This document shows, piece by piece, positions 43,857-54,044 of a stretch of DNA of 64,000 nucleotides. Within the stretch, counting starts at the first letter, position 1, and each line of letters opens with the position of its first letter. The position numbers and the translations under genes were made by a program. The stretch spans positions 119,571 through 183,570 of the forward strand of contig JACZKS010000130.1 in NCBI GenBank assembly GCA_014859895.1, written 5' to 3'. Below the pieces are notes generated by a model. The model did not search any database. It was not told where the DNA came from and worked only from the letters and a program-made list of their open reading frames with translations. This DNA comes from Rhodospirillales bacterium. Its GTDB lineage: Bacteria > Pseudomonadota > Alphaproteobacteria > Rhodospirillales > Shumkoniaceae.

Positions 43857-44776
43857 CGCAACTCCTCTCCTCGCGTGAACATGCGGACCTGGACGAACGA
43901 AAACAGCATGACGGCGACGAACAGGAAGACGCTCATCGCGGCCGCCCGCCCCATGTCGAAGAACTCGAACGCCGTCTGGTAGATGAACAGCGGAAGTACC
44001 CGGGTGGCATCCGCCGGCCCTCCGTTGGTCATGATCAGCGGCACAGCAAACACCTTCATCGCCACGATCACATTCATCACGACGACCAGGAGCGTGGTGG
44101 GCTTCAGCAGGGGCAGGGTGATGTGCCAGAAGCTGGCCCAGCCGCCGGCGCCGTCGATCTTGGCGGCGTCGTAGTAATCAGCGGGGATCGCCTGCAGTCC
44201 GGCCAGGAAGATCACCATGTAGTACGGCGTAGCTCGCCAGATGCCGATGAGGATCACCGCCCACAGCGCCGACGCGCTGCTGCGCAGCCAGGCGATGGGA
44301 TCGATGCCGAACCAGCCGAGGATCGTGTTGATGACGCCGTCCTGCTGGTACATGAAGGTCCAGACCACCGCCATAACGACCGCCGGCATGACGACCGGCA
44401 TGAAGATGGCGGAGCGGAGAAAATTCTTGATCCACAGACTGCGGTTGAACAGCACCGCGAGGCCGAGCGACAGCGGCAGCACCGGGATGACACTGAACAC
44501 CACGTAGGCGATGGATACCCGCGCCGACTTCAGGAACAGCGGGTCGCCCATGAGGTCCACGAAATTGGCAAGGCCGATGAATTTCGGGGGATGGACGAGA
44601 TCGTACTGGGTGAGGCTGAAGTAGAACGCCTCGAGCATCGGCAGGAAGCGGAAGATGGCCAGGATCGCCAGGGTCGGCAGAATGATCGCGTAGGCGAACA
44701 GGGCCTGCTTCGACGCCAGCCCCAGCCGCATACGCCGCTTGACCGTCCTGTGCTCTGCGTAAGCGGTTGAAGACAT
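43853..44776 (-). CDS. Carbohydrate ABC permease, MalF type
   Basis: A 307-residue permease of the MalF/UgpA type with six to seven helices. PMLEAFYFSLTQYDLV near residue 47 and the EAA loop IPADYYDAAKIDGAGGWASF near 195 are characteristic. It is separated from the binding-protein gene by 96 bp that hold a hairpin. Confidence 0.92.
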   Translation of the reverse strand: MSSTAYAEHRTVKRRMRLGLASKQALFAYAIILPTLAILAIFRFLPMLEAFYFSLTQYDLVHPPKFIGLANFVDLMGDPLFLKSARVSIAYVVFSVIPVLPLSLGLAVLFNRSLWIKNFLRSAIFMPVVMPAVVMAVVWTFMYQQDGVINTILGWFGIDPIAWLRSSASALWAVILIGIWRATPYYMVIFLAGLQAIPADYYDAAKIDGAGGWASFWHITLPLLKPTTLLVVVMNVIVAMKVFAVPLIMTNGGPADATRVLPLFIYQTAFEFFDMGRAAAMSVFLFVAVMLFSFVQVRMFTRGEELR

Positions 44777-44827
44777 CGGATCCTCCTAGGCGTCGGGGAC
44801 GTGCGGGGTTCGAATGTTAGAGTAGAA

Positions 44828-44855
44828 ACGCAGGCCCGATGATCTGGACCTGCGT
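44828..44855 (-). promoter_or_regulatory. Intercistronic hairpin between binding-protein and permease genes
   Basis: Arms 44828-44837 and 44846-44855 pair at nine of ten positions around an eight-base loop. No T-run follows on the minus strand. It is in the same position as hairpins after other binding-protein genes in this window. Confidence 0.55.
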
Positions 44856-44872
44856 CTCCCGGCATCGGTTTC

Positions 44873-46186
44873 TTACTTCTTGAGAACCTTGTCCACCTCG
44901 GCTTGCGCCTGATCGAGCGACGCCTTTGGATCGGCGCCGTCATAGATCGTTCGCTCGATGGCACGGCCGACCGCCTGGCCGATTTCGCTCGAGAACTCGG
45001 ACCGCAGATACCAGCTCGCCGTCGCGACGTCCTTCATGTGAACGTCGAAGAACGGGAAGCTCTTGGCAACCGCAGTCTCGCTTACGCCCTTCACCGGCTG
45101 CACAAACGCGGCCTTGGCCAGCCACTCCGACGGCTTGTCGAGCATGAACTTGATGAAGTCCCAGGCGACGACCTTCTCGGCCTCCGGCTTGGCCTTGTTC
45201 ACGCCCCACGCCCAGCCATAAACGATGGTGTGCGGCTTCTTGGGATCGACCTGCGGCCAAGACGCGACCGTGAAGTCGTCCTTGACCGCCGAGGCGCGAA
45301 TCTGCGCGGTCGCCCACGGCCCGGTCGTCCACATCGCGGTCAGCCCGTCGATGAAGTCCTGGTTCGGGTTGGAGGACGTGTTCTTGGTGGTCTTGGGATC
45401 GCCGGCCACCTTGGTGACGTCGCGCCAAAGGGTCAGGGCCTTCACGGCCTCGGCGCTGTTGACGTAGGCTGTCTTGCCGTCATCGCTAAGAAGCTTGCCG
45501 CCGAACTGCTCGACCAGCGGCTGGAACATCTGCATTTCCCAGCGCGGGCTGTGGTACGGGTAGTCGAAGGCCTTCTGGACGGTGCGGTTTCCCTGGACCT
45601 TCTTCAGCTTCGCTCCCAGGGCCTTCATGTCGTCCCACGTCTTGGGGGCGTCCTTGACGGGATCCAGCCCGGCGGCCGCGAAGGCCTTGTTGTTGATGAA
45701 CAGGCTCATCGAGTTGCCCTGATAGGGCAACGCGTAGACCTTGCCGCCGAAGGTGCCGGCGGCAAGACCACCCGGCGTATAGCGGGTGAGGAACTCGTCG
45801 TAACTCTTGGCCCCGAACACGCCGAGGTTCAGGGGCTCGAGCACGCCCTTGTTGTAATAGAGCTCGTAGAAAGAGGCGTCCGCGTCCACGATGTGCGGAC
45901 CGGTGCCGGTGGCCAGGCCGACGGCAACCTTCTGGGCGATGTCGCCTGAGGACGTGACGACAGGATTCACCGTCACGTTGGGCCGGACCGTCTTGTAGGC
46001 GGCGATCAATTCCTTCACGTAGGCCGTGAACGGGCCATACTCATGCCACCAGATCTCGATGGTGACGTTTTCCTTCGGGAAGCCCGCGGGGATATCGGCG
46101 GCAAAGCCCGACCCCCCGGCAATCAGCGAAAGCGTCGCGGCCGTCGCCGCCAGAGATAGCGTGCGCCCTAATTTCGATTTTTTCAT
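44873..46186 (-). CDS. Carbohydrate ABC importer, periplasmic binding protein
   Basis: A 437-residue family-1 binding protein. A signal peptide covers about residues 1-29 (IAGGSGFAAD end). VTIEIWWHEYGPFTAYVKEL near 40 and YALPYQGNSMSLFINNKAF near 151 are characteristic, and GLTAMWTTGPWA near 263 marks the ligand-binding lobe. It resembles UgpB/MalE-like receptors for sugars or glycerol phosphodiesters. It lies between the ATPase and permease genes in a leftward operon that starts at 47343. Confidence 0.92.
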   Translation of the reverse strand: MKKSKLGRTLSLAATAATLSLIAGGSGFAADIPAGFPKENVTIEIWWHEYGPFTAYVKELIAAYKTVRPNVTVNPVVTSSGDIAQKVAVGLATGTGPHIVDADASFYELYYNKGVLEPLNLGVFGAKSYDEFLTRYTPGGLAAGTFGGKVYALPYQGNSMSLFINNKAFAAAGLDPVKDAPKTWDDMKALGAKLKKVQGNRTVQKAFDYPYHSPRWEMQMFQPLVEQFGGKLLSDDGKTAYVNSAEAVKALTLWRDVTKVAGDPKTTKNTSSNPNQDFIDGLTAMWTTGPWATAQIRASAVKDDFTVASWPQVDPKKPHTIVYGWAWGVNKAKPEAEKVVAWDFIKFMLDKPSEWLAKAAFVQPVKGVSETAVAKSFPFFDVHMKDVATASWYLRSEFSSEIGQAVGRAIERTIYDGADPKASLDQAQAEVDKVLKK

Positions 46187-46254
46187 TTTTCCGTCTCCTC
46201 TCCTGTGGATGGTGCCTCGTGAGGGATCACGTCCAACCCGGACAAGAAATCATG

Positions 46255-47343
<1,089 letters not shown>

Positions 47344-47394
47344 ATGGATCGATCCCCCAACCTCTCGCTGCTGCCAGTTTGTCTGGCGTAATTT

Positions 47395-47440
47395 AACAGT
47401 TAATAGTTTACATTTAAAAATTGACGATTAAATTTGTCAA
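47395..47440. promoter_or_regulatory. GntR-type operator between the ABC operon and the second GntR gene
   Basis: AACAGTTA at 47395-47402 is exact; the second arm at 47408-47415 is degenerate (five of eight). It is followed by TTGAC-N10-GTCAA at 47421-47440, identical in spacing to 40738-40757. From this intergenic site a regulator could control both divergent genes. Confidence 0.7.
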
Positions 47441-47504
47441 GGTATTCTTGTCGTCGTTCGGTCCACTCAGCGACCAAATCGTTTTCCAAAATGAGTCCGT
47501 GTCC

Positions 47505-48266
47505 ATGCGTACCGCCCCCATCCCTCACGTGAAACTGAGCGACAAGACGTACGAGTTGCTTAAGGAGATGATCGTCCGCTGGGAACTCCGGCCCGGCGAG
47601 CGGTTGATCGATGCCGAAATCGCCGAGAAGTTCGGGGTAAGCCGGAGCCTCGTGCGCAATGCGCTGGCCTCGCTCGCCAACGACGGACTCGTTCAGGTTT
47701 TCCGGCGCGGTTTCTATGTGACGGATTTTAACCAGAAGGACGTCAGCGACCTGCTCGAGTTTCGAAGGCTGCTCGAAACCTCTTCGCTGAAAGCCGCCAT
47801 CGAGAACACGTCGGACACCGAGATCGCGGACATGGAAGCCAAGCTTGCCGAGGCGCAGGCATTATTGACGGCCGGCGATATTGAGACCTTCTTCGCCTTC
47901 GACGTCCAGACCCACCGAATGATCGTCGACAAGGGACAGAACAACTACACCAAGAAGGTCTATGACAACCTCTCGACCATCCTTCGCATGATCATTCGCT
48001 CCGACTTTGAAAAGCAGTCGAAAATCTCGGAGGCATTCCAGGAACACAGGGCCATCTTCGAGGCCTGGAAGCAGCGGGACGTCAAAGGCGCCCTGGCTGC
48101 GCTCAACCACCATTTGTCCGGGGCCGAGAAGCGGGTGATGGAAAATTTCGTCCAGAGCCTCGGCGCCGTCCCTGCTTCGTCCATTGCACGGCCGGGGTCC
48201 CGTGGGGAGCCGAAGCCGGCACCCGAACTCCGCCTTTTCGGCACATTCGCATCAAGGGAGAACTGA
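47505..48266 (+). CDS. GntR-family regulator, FCD type (paralogue)
   Basis: A 253-residue FadR-subfamily regulator closely similar to the one at 35066-35782. The shared segments include LLKEMIVRWE, FGVSRSLVRNA and FYVTDFNQKDV-type sequence, and the FCD domain has DVQTHRMIVDKGQNNYTKKV near 128. The C-terminal tail is longer and proline-rich. The ATG at 47505 is chosen because an earlier TTG frame start lies inside the operator and has no ribosome-binding site. It probably regulates the divergent ABC operon and the downstream dehydrogenase and cupin genes. Confidence 0.92.
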   Translation: MRTAPIPHVKLSDKTYELLKEMIVRWELRPGERLIDAEIAEKFGVSRSLVRNALASLANDGLVQVFRRGFYVTDFNQKDVSDLLEFRRLLETSSLKAAIENTSDTEIADMEAKLAEAQALLTAGDIETFFAFDVQTHRMIVDKGQNNYTKKVYDNLSTILRMIIRSDFEKQSKISEAFQEHRAIFEAWKQRDVKGALAALNHHLSGAEKRVMENFVQSLGAVPASSIARPGSRGEPKPAPELRLFGTFASREN

Positions 48267-48321
48267 CGATGATGGCGCGCATCCTCGCGAACCTTTCCGC
48301 TTCGGCCGGGGCGGTGCTGTG

Positions 48322-49332
48322 ATGCCGTCGGCCCCCGGAATAGCCATCATTGGATCCGGCTTGATGGGCCCCGGCATCGCAGCGTCGGCCGCGCTGGCGG
48401 GCCATGACGTGGTGCTGGCCGACTGCGATCCGGCAAGGGCGGCGGGCGGCGTCGACCTGGCGGCGGCCCACATCCGTCAGCTCGTCGACGGCGGCCTGGT
48501 GGCCGCGGAGGACGGCAGATGGGCGCGGGCAAGGATCCGCAGCGAGACCACCATCAAGCAGGCCCTTGCCGGCGCCTTTTGGGTCATCGAGGCCATCACC
48601 GAGAACCTTGCCGTGAAGCAGGCCCTGTTTCGCACCCTTGAAGAGAACACGGGCCGCGACGTCATTCTGACCAGTAACACCTCGGGTTTGAGAATCTCCG
48701 ACATCGTCCGCGACGTTAAATGGCGGGATCGCACCGCCACCACCCATTTCTGGTTCCCCAGCCATTTAGTGCCGCTGGTCGAGATCGTGATGGGCGAAGG
48801 CACGGACGAGGCCGTGGCTGTACGGTTGCGCGAAATCCTGCAGGGCTGGGGCAAGGCACCCGTCATCGTGCGCAAGGACCTTCCCGGACAGCTTGCAAAC
48901 CGGGTCCTCCAGGCGGTCATCCGCGAGGCCACGGCCATCGTCGAATCCGGTCTGGCCAGCGCCGAGGACGTGGATACCGCCATCAAGATGGGAATGGGCC
49001 TGCGATTCCCGGCCTGGGGGCCGCTCGAACACGTCGACACCGTCGGCCTGGAGCTGTGCGTCTCGGTCCAGAATAACGTGCTGCCGGGTCTCTGCAACGA
49101 GCCCCGGGCGGTGCCGCTGTTCGACCGCCTGATCGCCGAAGGGAACACCGGAGCGAAAGCCGGCAAGGGCTTCCACGACTGGAGCGCCCGCAGCCACGCC
49201 GACCTGGTTGCCCAGCGCGACCGTTTCCTGATGCAGGCATTGCACTTCCTCGGGCGCGGGCATCCGGCGGCGGTGGGAAGCGACGACGGGTGCCGCGGCG
49301 CGCCGGTCCCATGCAAAAGCACTTCAAACTGA
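48322..49332 (+). CDS. 3-hydroxyacyl-CoA dehydrogenase-family oxidoreductase (L-gulonate dehydrogenase-like)
   Basis: A 336-residue enzyme with an N-terminal NAD-binding Rossmann fold (IAIIGSGLMGPGIAASAALA near residue 7) and a C-terminal helical domain. The catalytic region includes TSNTSGLRISDIV near 116, FWFPSHLVPLVEIV near 144 with the conserved His-Pro type segment altered to PSHLVP, and GKGFHDW near 284. Related single-domain proteins (lambda-crystallin/L-gulonate 3-dehydrogenase) oxidise sugar acids or hydroxy acids. It follows the second gntR by 55 bp, suiting sugar-acid catabolism. The final 35 residues are basic and unusual. Confidence 0.78.
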   Translation: MPSAPGIAIIGSGLMGPGIAASAALAGHDVVLADCDPARAAGGVDLAAAHIRQLVDGGLVAAEDGRWARARIRSETTIKQALAGAFWVIEAITENLAVKQALFRTLEENTGRDVILTSNTSGLRISDIVRDVKWRDRTATTHFWFPSHLVPLVEIVMGEGTDEAVAVRLREILQGWGKAPVIVRKDLPGQLANRVLQAVIREATAIVESGLASAEDVDTAIKMGMGLRFPAWGPLEHVDTVGLELCVSVQNNVLPGLCNEPRAVPLFDRLIAEGNTGAKAGKGFHDWSARSHADLVAQRDRFLMQALHFLGRGHPAAVGSDDGCRGAPVPCKSTSN

Positions 49333-49370
49333 ATGAGCCAATTTTCAACGATCCTGGAGGCGTGAAGGCA

Positions 49371-49754
49371 ATGCCCTTTCATCAATGGCTGGAACTGGTC
49401 AAGGACGTCGAGCCGGGCAAGACGTTGCCGGCGGGCATGAGCCGCCGGGCCATCATTCTCGGCGAGACGATGCTGGCGCTGCACGAAGCCTTCCCCGATC
49501 TCAAGTGCAAACCCCATGTCCACGCCAGCTCGCAGATCACTTACATGCTCAAGGGCAAGCTGCGCATGGTCATCGGCGGCGAGGAGAGGGTCCTGCTGCC
49601 CGGCGATTTCGCCTACGTGCCGTCCCATGTCGAACACAGCATCGAGTCCCTCGACGAGTACGTCCTGGCCTTGGATGTGTTCCAGCCCTATCGCCCAGAC
49701 ATCGCCGAACGGTTGCGCGAACTTCACGCGCTGACCGGCCCTGGAGAGGCGTGA
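49371..49754 (+). CDS. Small cupin-domain protein
   Basis: A 127-residue cupin with motif 1 KPHVHASSQITYMLKGKLRM near residue 44 and motif 2 LLPGDFAYVPSHVEHSIESL near 75. The ATG at 49371 is preferred, with GGAGG about 12 bases upstream; a GTG three codons earlier is too close to that site, and a longer frame exists from 49311. It likely forms one unit with the upstream dehydrogenase gene. It is only distantly similar to the cupin at 38867-39253. Function unknown, possibly an isomerase of sugar acids. Confidence 0.8.
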   Translation: MPFHQWLELVKDVEPGKTLPAGMSRRAIILGETMLALHEAFPDLKCKPHVHASSQITYMLKGKLRMVIGGEERVLLPGDFAYVPSHVEHSIESLDEYVLALDVFQPYRPDIAERLRELHALTGPGEA

Positions 49755-49800
49755 ACAGGCTGCCCGGCGGACTCGCCGCTTCGATGGCCGGTTGAGGCCT

Positions 49801-49917
49801 TCAGCCCGACGGCTTCTCGGCCCAGGTTTCCAGGATCGACGTGTCGATCACCGCGATCTGCGCGCGTTCCATGCGGATGGCGCCGTCGGCTTCAAGGGTG
49901 TTGAGGGCGGCGGTATC
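49801..49917 (-). pseudogene. C-terminal fragment of a Crp/Fnr-family regulator
   Basis: About 38 residues, with LNTLEADGAIRMERAQIAV and IDTSILETWAE, resemble the recognition helix and tail of Crp/Fnr-type regulators. The cyclic-nucleotide domain and most of the helix-turn-helix are missing, and unrelated sequence follows. The fragment is short, so the family call is moderate. Confidence 0.4.
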
Positions 49918-50035
49918 GCCTGAACCTGATCGACGGGGCGAGGGCCGAGCGGGTCCATGTCCGCAATAGCCGCAGTTCGATCTGCATGTTCGGGCGGACA
50001 GCGATGAAGCCGTTCGCGAGTGGGTGTTCCTCGGC

Positions 50036-50370
50036 TGATACCGCCGGGAACTGCGCAGCCATGCCGCACCGCTTATCGAAAAATGGGCCGCAATCCTGGA
50101 TATGCCGGCCCCCGCCTGGGCATCAAGCGGATGAAAACAAAGTGGGGCACCTGCAATATCGAGGCGCGGCGAATCTGGCTCAACCTGAAGCTCATCAAGA
50201 AGCCGCCCCAATGCCTCGAATACATCGTCGTGCATGAGCTCGTTCATTTCTTTGAACGCAACCATACCGACCGTTTCGTCGCTTTGATGGACAAACTGCT
50301 GCCGCATTGGCGGTTGGTGAGGGACGAACTGAACGCCGAACCGCTTTCCCACGAAACCTGGGATGAGTGA
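50036..50370 (+). pseudogene. Frameshifted fragment of a YgjP-like zinc metallopeptidase
   Basis: One frame reads YRRELRSHAAPLIEKWAAIL up to about 50120. The similarity then moves to another frame with LGIKRMKTKWGTCN and ending VVHELVHFFERNHTDRFVAL, which includes the HELxH zinc site. This is the C-terminal half of the YgjP/DUF45 family. The N-terminal half is missing and a one-base frameshift lies near 50110-50125. Such genes often accompany type I restriction systems, but no such genes remain. Confidence 0.75.
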
Positions 50371-50570
50371 AGCTGCCAGCATCAGGGGCAATTGTTCCCT
50401 TCCCTCCTGATTTTTTCGCAACTGCGCGGAACAAAAAGTGGGCCGTCACCGGACGCACACTCTCCGCCCTCCTGCTTCCGCCCTGCTTCCACGGCGTTTC
50501 TTGCTTCCGGATTCCGGACATAGAAAACCCCGCAACCTATTGAGGTTAATGGGTTGATTTTGTTGCGGGG

Positions 50571-50660
50571 ACTCGCAACCGACCGTCCAGAAATTTTGGT
50601 TACGCGCCAGAAAGACCCGATTTCCGCCAAGTTCAAAGAGCGTAAGGTTTAGAACCGAGC
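50571..50660. repeat. 90-bp direct repeat, right copy
   Basis: Matches 34611-34700 at 83 of 90 bases, same orientation, no gaps. It is preceded by a hairpin (50528-50570) that the left copy lacks. Confidence 0.85.
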
Positions 50661-50828
50661 AGTCGCCGCAGCCTCAAAAGCTGCTGCGTTTTTGTCGTTG
50701 CCTCGGAAACGGGTGGAAGCGGGACGAAAAACCACATCGTTGATTCGTTGGGCAATCCGGCATCGGAAAGCGGCACCAAAAAAAACGCTAGACCGCCGCC
50801 GCCCACTCTATGCTAAAACGGCTGTATG

Positions 50829-50846
50829 AAAACAAACGTTTGTTTT
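50829..50846. promoter_or_regulatory. TetR-type palindromic operator upstream of the second tctA
   Basis: AAAACAAACGTTTGTTTT is a perfect 18-bp palindrome 128 bp upstream of tctA. Its core CAAACGTTTG is repeated directly in front of the tetR-gal operon (58275-58284). This points to one regulator for both. A LacI-family protein could also bind such a core, but none is encoded nearby. Confidence 0.65.
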
Positions 50847-50973
50847 TCTTGATGAGAAATTGAACTTCGGCGGTTGACCGTCGTTCGGGAGCCGCTGGGA
50901 CCGGCGGGTCAAGTCGGGCACTAGGTGATGGGAGCGACGACGGGGGCAAGGCCAAAGGGAGCAGGCGGGGGAA

Positions 50974-52470
50974 ATGGCACATACGTTGATGGACGCGCTG
51001 GTGATCGTTTTCAGCATCGGCGGCCTTTCGTGCATTGTCATCGGTGTCCTGGTCGGCATCTTCGTCGGTGCGATGCCGGGCCTCGGCCCGTCGATCGGCA
51101 TCGCGCTGCTCATCCCCTTCACCTACGGCCTGTCGACCAGCTACAGCCTGCTGCTGCTCGTTTCGCTCTATATGGCGGCCGAATACGGTGGGTCCATCAG
51201 CGCCATTCTGATCGCGACGCCGGGAACGTCGGCCGCCGCCGCCACGATGCTTGACGGCTATCCCTTGCGGCAGAAGGGATTCCCCGGGTTGGCGCTCGGC
51301 ATTTCACTGAGTGCCTCGTCGGTGGGTGGCCTGATCGGTACGCTGGCGCTGATCCTGTTCGCCCAGCCGCTGGCCGAGGTGGCCCTGCGCTTCGGTCCGC
51401 CCGCCTATTTCGCCATCGGCCTGTTCGGTCTGACGACGGTCGCCTCGCTGTCGGCCGAATCGCCGATTAAGGGTTTGCTGGTAGCCTGTTTCGGGCTGAC
51501 CATCGCGACCATCGGTATCGATCCCATTTCCGGAGCGCCGCGCTTCGCCTTCGGGCAGATGGAACTTTTCGAGGGGGTTCCCTTTCTGACCGCGCTGATC
51601 GGCCTGTTCGCCCTGTCCGAAGCCTTTGGTATGGCCGAGCGCAAGATCACCAAACGCAAGGTTGACGAACGGGTGGGGCACATCTTCCTGTCGCTCAGGC
51701 AATGGCGCGACCTGCTGCCGACCATGATGAGCGGCTCGATCATCGGCACCATCCTGGGGATTGTCCCCGGTGTCGGCGGCAACATCGCCTGCTGGCTCGC
51801 CTACGATCGGGCCAGGAAGCGCTCCAAGCATCCGGAAAGCTTCGGTACGGGCGAACCCAAGGGCATCGCCGCGCCGGAGGCCGCCAACAATGCCACCGTG
51901 GGGGGTGCGATGATCCCGCTTTTGTCCCTGGGAGTGCCTGGCTCGCCGACCACGGCCGTTCTCATGGGCGCCCTCATTCTGCACGGTGTGCGGCCGGGAC
52001 CCCAGCTGTTTACCGAGGCGCCGGACATGATCTACGCGCTGTTCATCGGCTTGGCGGTCTGCGTCGCCGTGATGTTCCTCATCGGCTCGTATACGCTGTC
52101 CTGGTGGGCCCGCCTGATGTCGGTTTCCGACTCGGTTCTGGTCGTCGTCATTTTCGTGCTGTCCGCCGTCGGCGCCTTCAGCCTGCGCAGCCTGATGTTC
52201 GACGTCTATGTCACGGTGGGCTTTGGCATGCTGGGCTACATCCTCAAAAAATTCAGGTTCCCGATGCCGCCCATCGTGCTTGCGATGGTGCTGGGCTACC
52301 TGGTCGAATCCAATTTCCGCACCGCGCTTCTCATGTCCCAGGGAAGCTACGCGATCTTTTTTGAGGATTGGCTTTGCCTGCTGTTCATCGCCCTCAGCGT
52401 TGGCACCTTCGTCTGGCCGCTGCTCAAACAACGCGTCGCTCGCGTTCTCGGTTTCAACACCACCAAATAG
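50974..52470 (+). CDS. tctA: Tripartite tricarboxylate transporter, large membrane subunit
   Basis: A 498-residue TctA protein and first gene of a rightward operon (tctA-tctC-tctB-dehydrogenase). AMPGLGPSIGIALLIPFTYG near residue 33, the YGGSISAILIATPGTSAAAA loop near 70, VPGVGGNIACWLAYDRARKR near 263 and APEAANNATVGGAMIPLLSL near 298 are family landmarks. It faces a convergent galactose-independent gal (gallate-type) operon, so it probably imports a tricarboxylic acid for those enzymes. It is only moderately similar to the TctA at 5033-6529. Confidence 0.93.
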   Translation: MAHTLMDALVIVFSIGGLSCIVIGVLVGIFVGAMPGLGPSIGIALLIPFTYGLSTSYSLLLLVSLYMAAEYGGSISAILIATPGTSAAAATMLDGYPLRQKGFPGLALGISLSASSVGGLIGTLALILFAQPLAEVALRFGPPAYFAIGLFGLTTVASLSAESPIKGLLVACFGLTIATIGIDPISGAPRFAFGQMELFEGVPFLTALIGLFALSEAFGMAERKITKRKVDERVGHIFLSLRQWRDLLPTMMSGSIIGTILGIVPGVGGNIACWLAYDRARKRSKHPESFGTGEPKGIAAPEAANNATVGGAMIPLLSLGVPGSPTTAVLMGALILHGVRPGPQLFTEAPDMIYALFIGLAVCVAVMFLIGSYTLSWWARLMSVSDSVLVVVIFVLSAVGAFSLRSLMFDVYVTVGFGMLGYILKKFRFPMPPIVLAMVLGYLVESNFRTALLMSQGSYAIFFEDWLCLLFIALSVGTFVWPLLKQRVARVLGFNTTK

Positions 52471-52494
52471 TGCTTCGCAACAGAGGAGGTCGAC

Positions 52495-53472
52495 ATGACA
52501 TTTGGAAAAGCCGGGGGATGGGTTTCGGGGCTTCTTGCCTCGGTCAGCTTGGTTCTTGCCGTCGCTACGCCCGAGGCCAGGGCCGCCTTCCCGGAAAAGA
52601 CCATTAACGTCGCCGTCTGGAGCGGCGCCGGCGGCGCGCTCGACATATACGGCCGCAAGCTTGCCGAGATGCTCACCAAGGAGATGGGCTGGACGACCAA
52701 GGTCGAGAACCGCCCCGGCGGCAGCGGTTCGGTCGGCATGTCCTACATGATGACCCAGCCGGCCGACGGGCATACCTGGCTGATCTTCACGGCGACGCTG
52801 AGCACCGGCATCGTCCGCGAACTGATTCCGTTCAAGACCTCCGACATCCGCTTCGTGCGCGCGATGACTGCGGAACCGACGTCGCTGGCCGTTCGCAAGG
52901 ACAGCCCGCTCAAGTCCACTGCCGACTTCGTCAACTACATGAAGGCTCACCCCAAGGGGCTGAAGACCGGCGGCCATTCCTCGGGCGGCTTCCACCAGTA
53001 CATGCTGTTCCAGCTGATGGAGAAGGGCGGTTTCGAAGCCGGATGGGTGCCGCACGATTCGTCGGCCAAAATTCCGCTCAACATCATGGGCGGGCATATC
53101 GACGCCTCCATGATGACGCCGTCGTCCGGCCTGTCGCAGGTACAGTCGGGGGATATCCGGCTGCTCGGCGTCAGCCTGCCCGAGCGCTCCAAGTTCCTGC
53201 CCGACGTGCCCACCTTCAAGGAACAGGGCTTCGATCTGGTCGACATGATCTGGCGTGGCGTGGCGCTGAAGGCGGGAACGCCCGAGCCGATCGTGGCGGA
53301 AATCCAGAAGGCGCTCGACAAGGTCGAGGCCAGTGCCGAATGGCAGGCCTACATGAAGCATGAGTTCCAGGAAAACCCCGGTTACCGCGACGACGCCTTC
53401 CGCCAAAAGGTGGAAAAGGAGATCGTCGAGCAGCGCGCGTACCTTGAAAAGGCAGGTTTCCTCAAGAAGTAG
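52495..53472 (+). CDS. tctC: TctC (Bug-family) periplasmic solute-binding protein
   Basis: A 325-residue receptor. A signal peptide covers about residues 1-31 (VATPEARAAFPEK cleavage region). FPEKTINVAVWSGAGGALDI near 32 and the GGSGSVGMSYMMTQPADGHT block near 74 are typical, as is the closing QRAYLEKAGFLKK. The gene lies between tctA and tctB, an order unlike the first and third systems, and is followed by a strong hairpin. Confidence 0.93.
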   Translation: MTFGKAGGWVSGLLASVSLVLAVATPEARAAFPEKTINVAVWSGAGGALDIYGRKLAEMLTKEMGWTTKVENRPGGSGSVGMSYMMTQPADGHTWLIFTATLSTGIVRELIPFKTSDIRFVRAMTAEPTSLAVRKDSPLKSTADFVNYMKAHPKGLKTGGHSSGGFHQYMLFQLMEKGGFEAGWVPHDSSAKIPLNIMGGHIDASMMTPSSGLSQVQSGDIRLLGVSLPERSKFLPDVPTFKEQGFDLVDMIWRGVALKAGTPEPIVAEIQKALDKVEASAEWQAYMKHEFQENPGYRDDAFRQKVEKEIVEQRAYLEKAGFLKK

Positions 53473-53485
53473 GAACACGTGCAGG

Positions 53486-53514
53486 GCCCCGGGGGACCCG
53501 AGATCCCCCGGGGC
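53486..53514 (+). promoter_or_regulatory. Intercistronic hairpin between tctC and tctB
   Basis: GCCCCGGGGG and CCCCCGGGGC form a perfect ten-base-pair stem with a nine-base loop. No T-run follows. It sits 13 bp after the tctC stop and 53 bp before tctB, and is probably an mRNA stabiliser or attenuator. Confidence 0.65.
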
Positions 53515-53567
53515 GCCCAACGACCAGGACGATCGAGCGGACGGCCGATCGCGCAAAAGGTGAGCAG

Positions 53568-54014
53568 ATGAGAAAGGGTTCCATCGTCATTGCCTTGATC
53601 TTCATGGCGCTCGGCATCGCCTTCGTCCATCAGGCGCAGTTGCTGCCAGAAAGTCCGACTGCCGATGACGTCGGGCCCGGCGAGTTGCCGACCTGGCTGG
53701 GCGTGGCCGGGGTCCTGCTGTCGATAGTTCTGGTGGTGTCGCAATGGCGGATGCGGGAGGCGGCCGACGAGGTCATCTCGTTCACTCGCCAAGGCGCCGG
53801 CTTCCTTTTGTTGGCTCTTGCTTTCCTGGTGGCGATCCCGTTCATCGGCTTCGTTGCCGCCGCCGCCGTCTTCTCGGCGGTCGGCGTCTACGTCCTGGAG
53901 ACGTCGCGCAAGGTGGTCTTGCCGGTTGCCGTCGGCGGCGGCGTTGCCGCCTTCCTCTATCTGGTTTTTCAACGCCTCCTGGACGTTCCGTTGCCGGGCG
54001 GCTTACTGCTGTAA
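53568..54014 (+). CDS. tctB: Tripartite tricarboxylate transporter, small membrane subunit
   Basis: A 148-residue TctB-type protein with four hydrophobic segments. The conserved VGPGELPTWLGVAGVLLSIV near residue 42 and the final LDVPLPGGLLL fit the family. It completes the second tct system. Confidence 0.88.
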   Translation: MRKGSIVIALIFMALGIAFVHQAQLLPESPTADDVGPGELPTWLGVAGVLLSIVLVVSQWRMREAADEVISFTRQGAGFLLLALAFLVAIPFIGFVAAAAVFSAVGVYVLETSRKVVLPVAVGGGVAAFLYLVFQRLLDVPLPGGLLL

Positions 54015-54044
54015 ACGGGTGATTTCGGTGTGGGGAAAAGACAC

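Larger units (their letters stand above)
50371..50973. other. Non-coding region before the second tct operon
   Basis: Contains an inverted repeat CCCCGCAAC/GTTGCGGGG at 50528-50536 and 50562-50570 that reads as a hairpin followed by TTTT on the minus strand, the right copy of the 90-bp repeat, and the 18-bp palindrome 50829-50846. No recognisable coding sequence is seen. Confidence 0.5.

Noticed and set aside
44828..44855. Rho-independent terminator between binding-protein and permease genes
   Set aside because: The stem is good but no T-run follows, and the downstream permeases belong to the same operon; annotated as an intercistronic hairpin.
51304..53556. 750-codon minus-strand frame opposite tctA and tctC
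   Set aside because: Antisense shadow of two well-recognised genes; no conserved motif.
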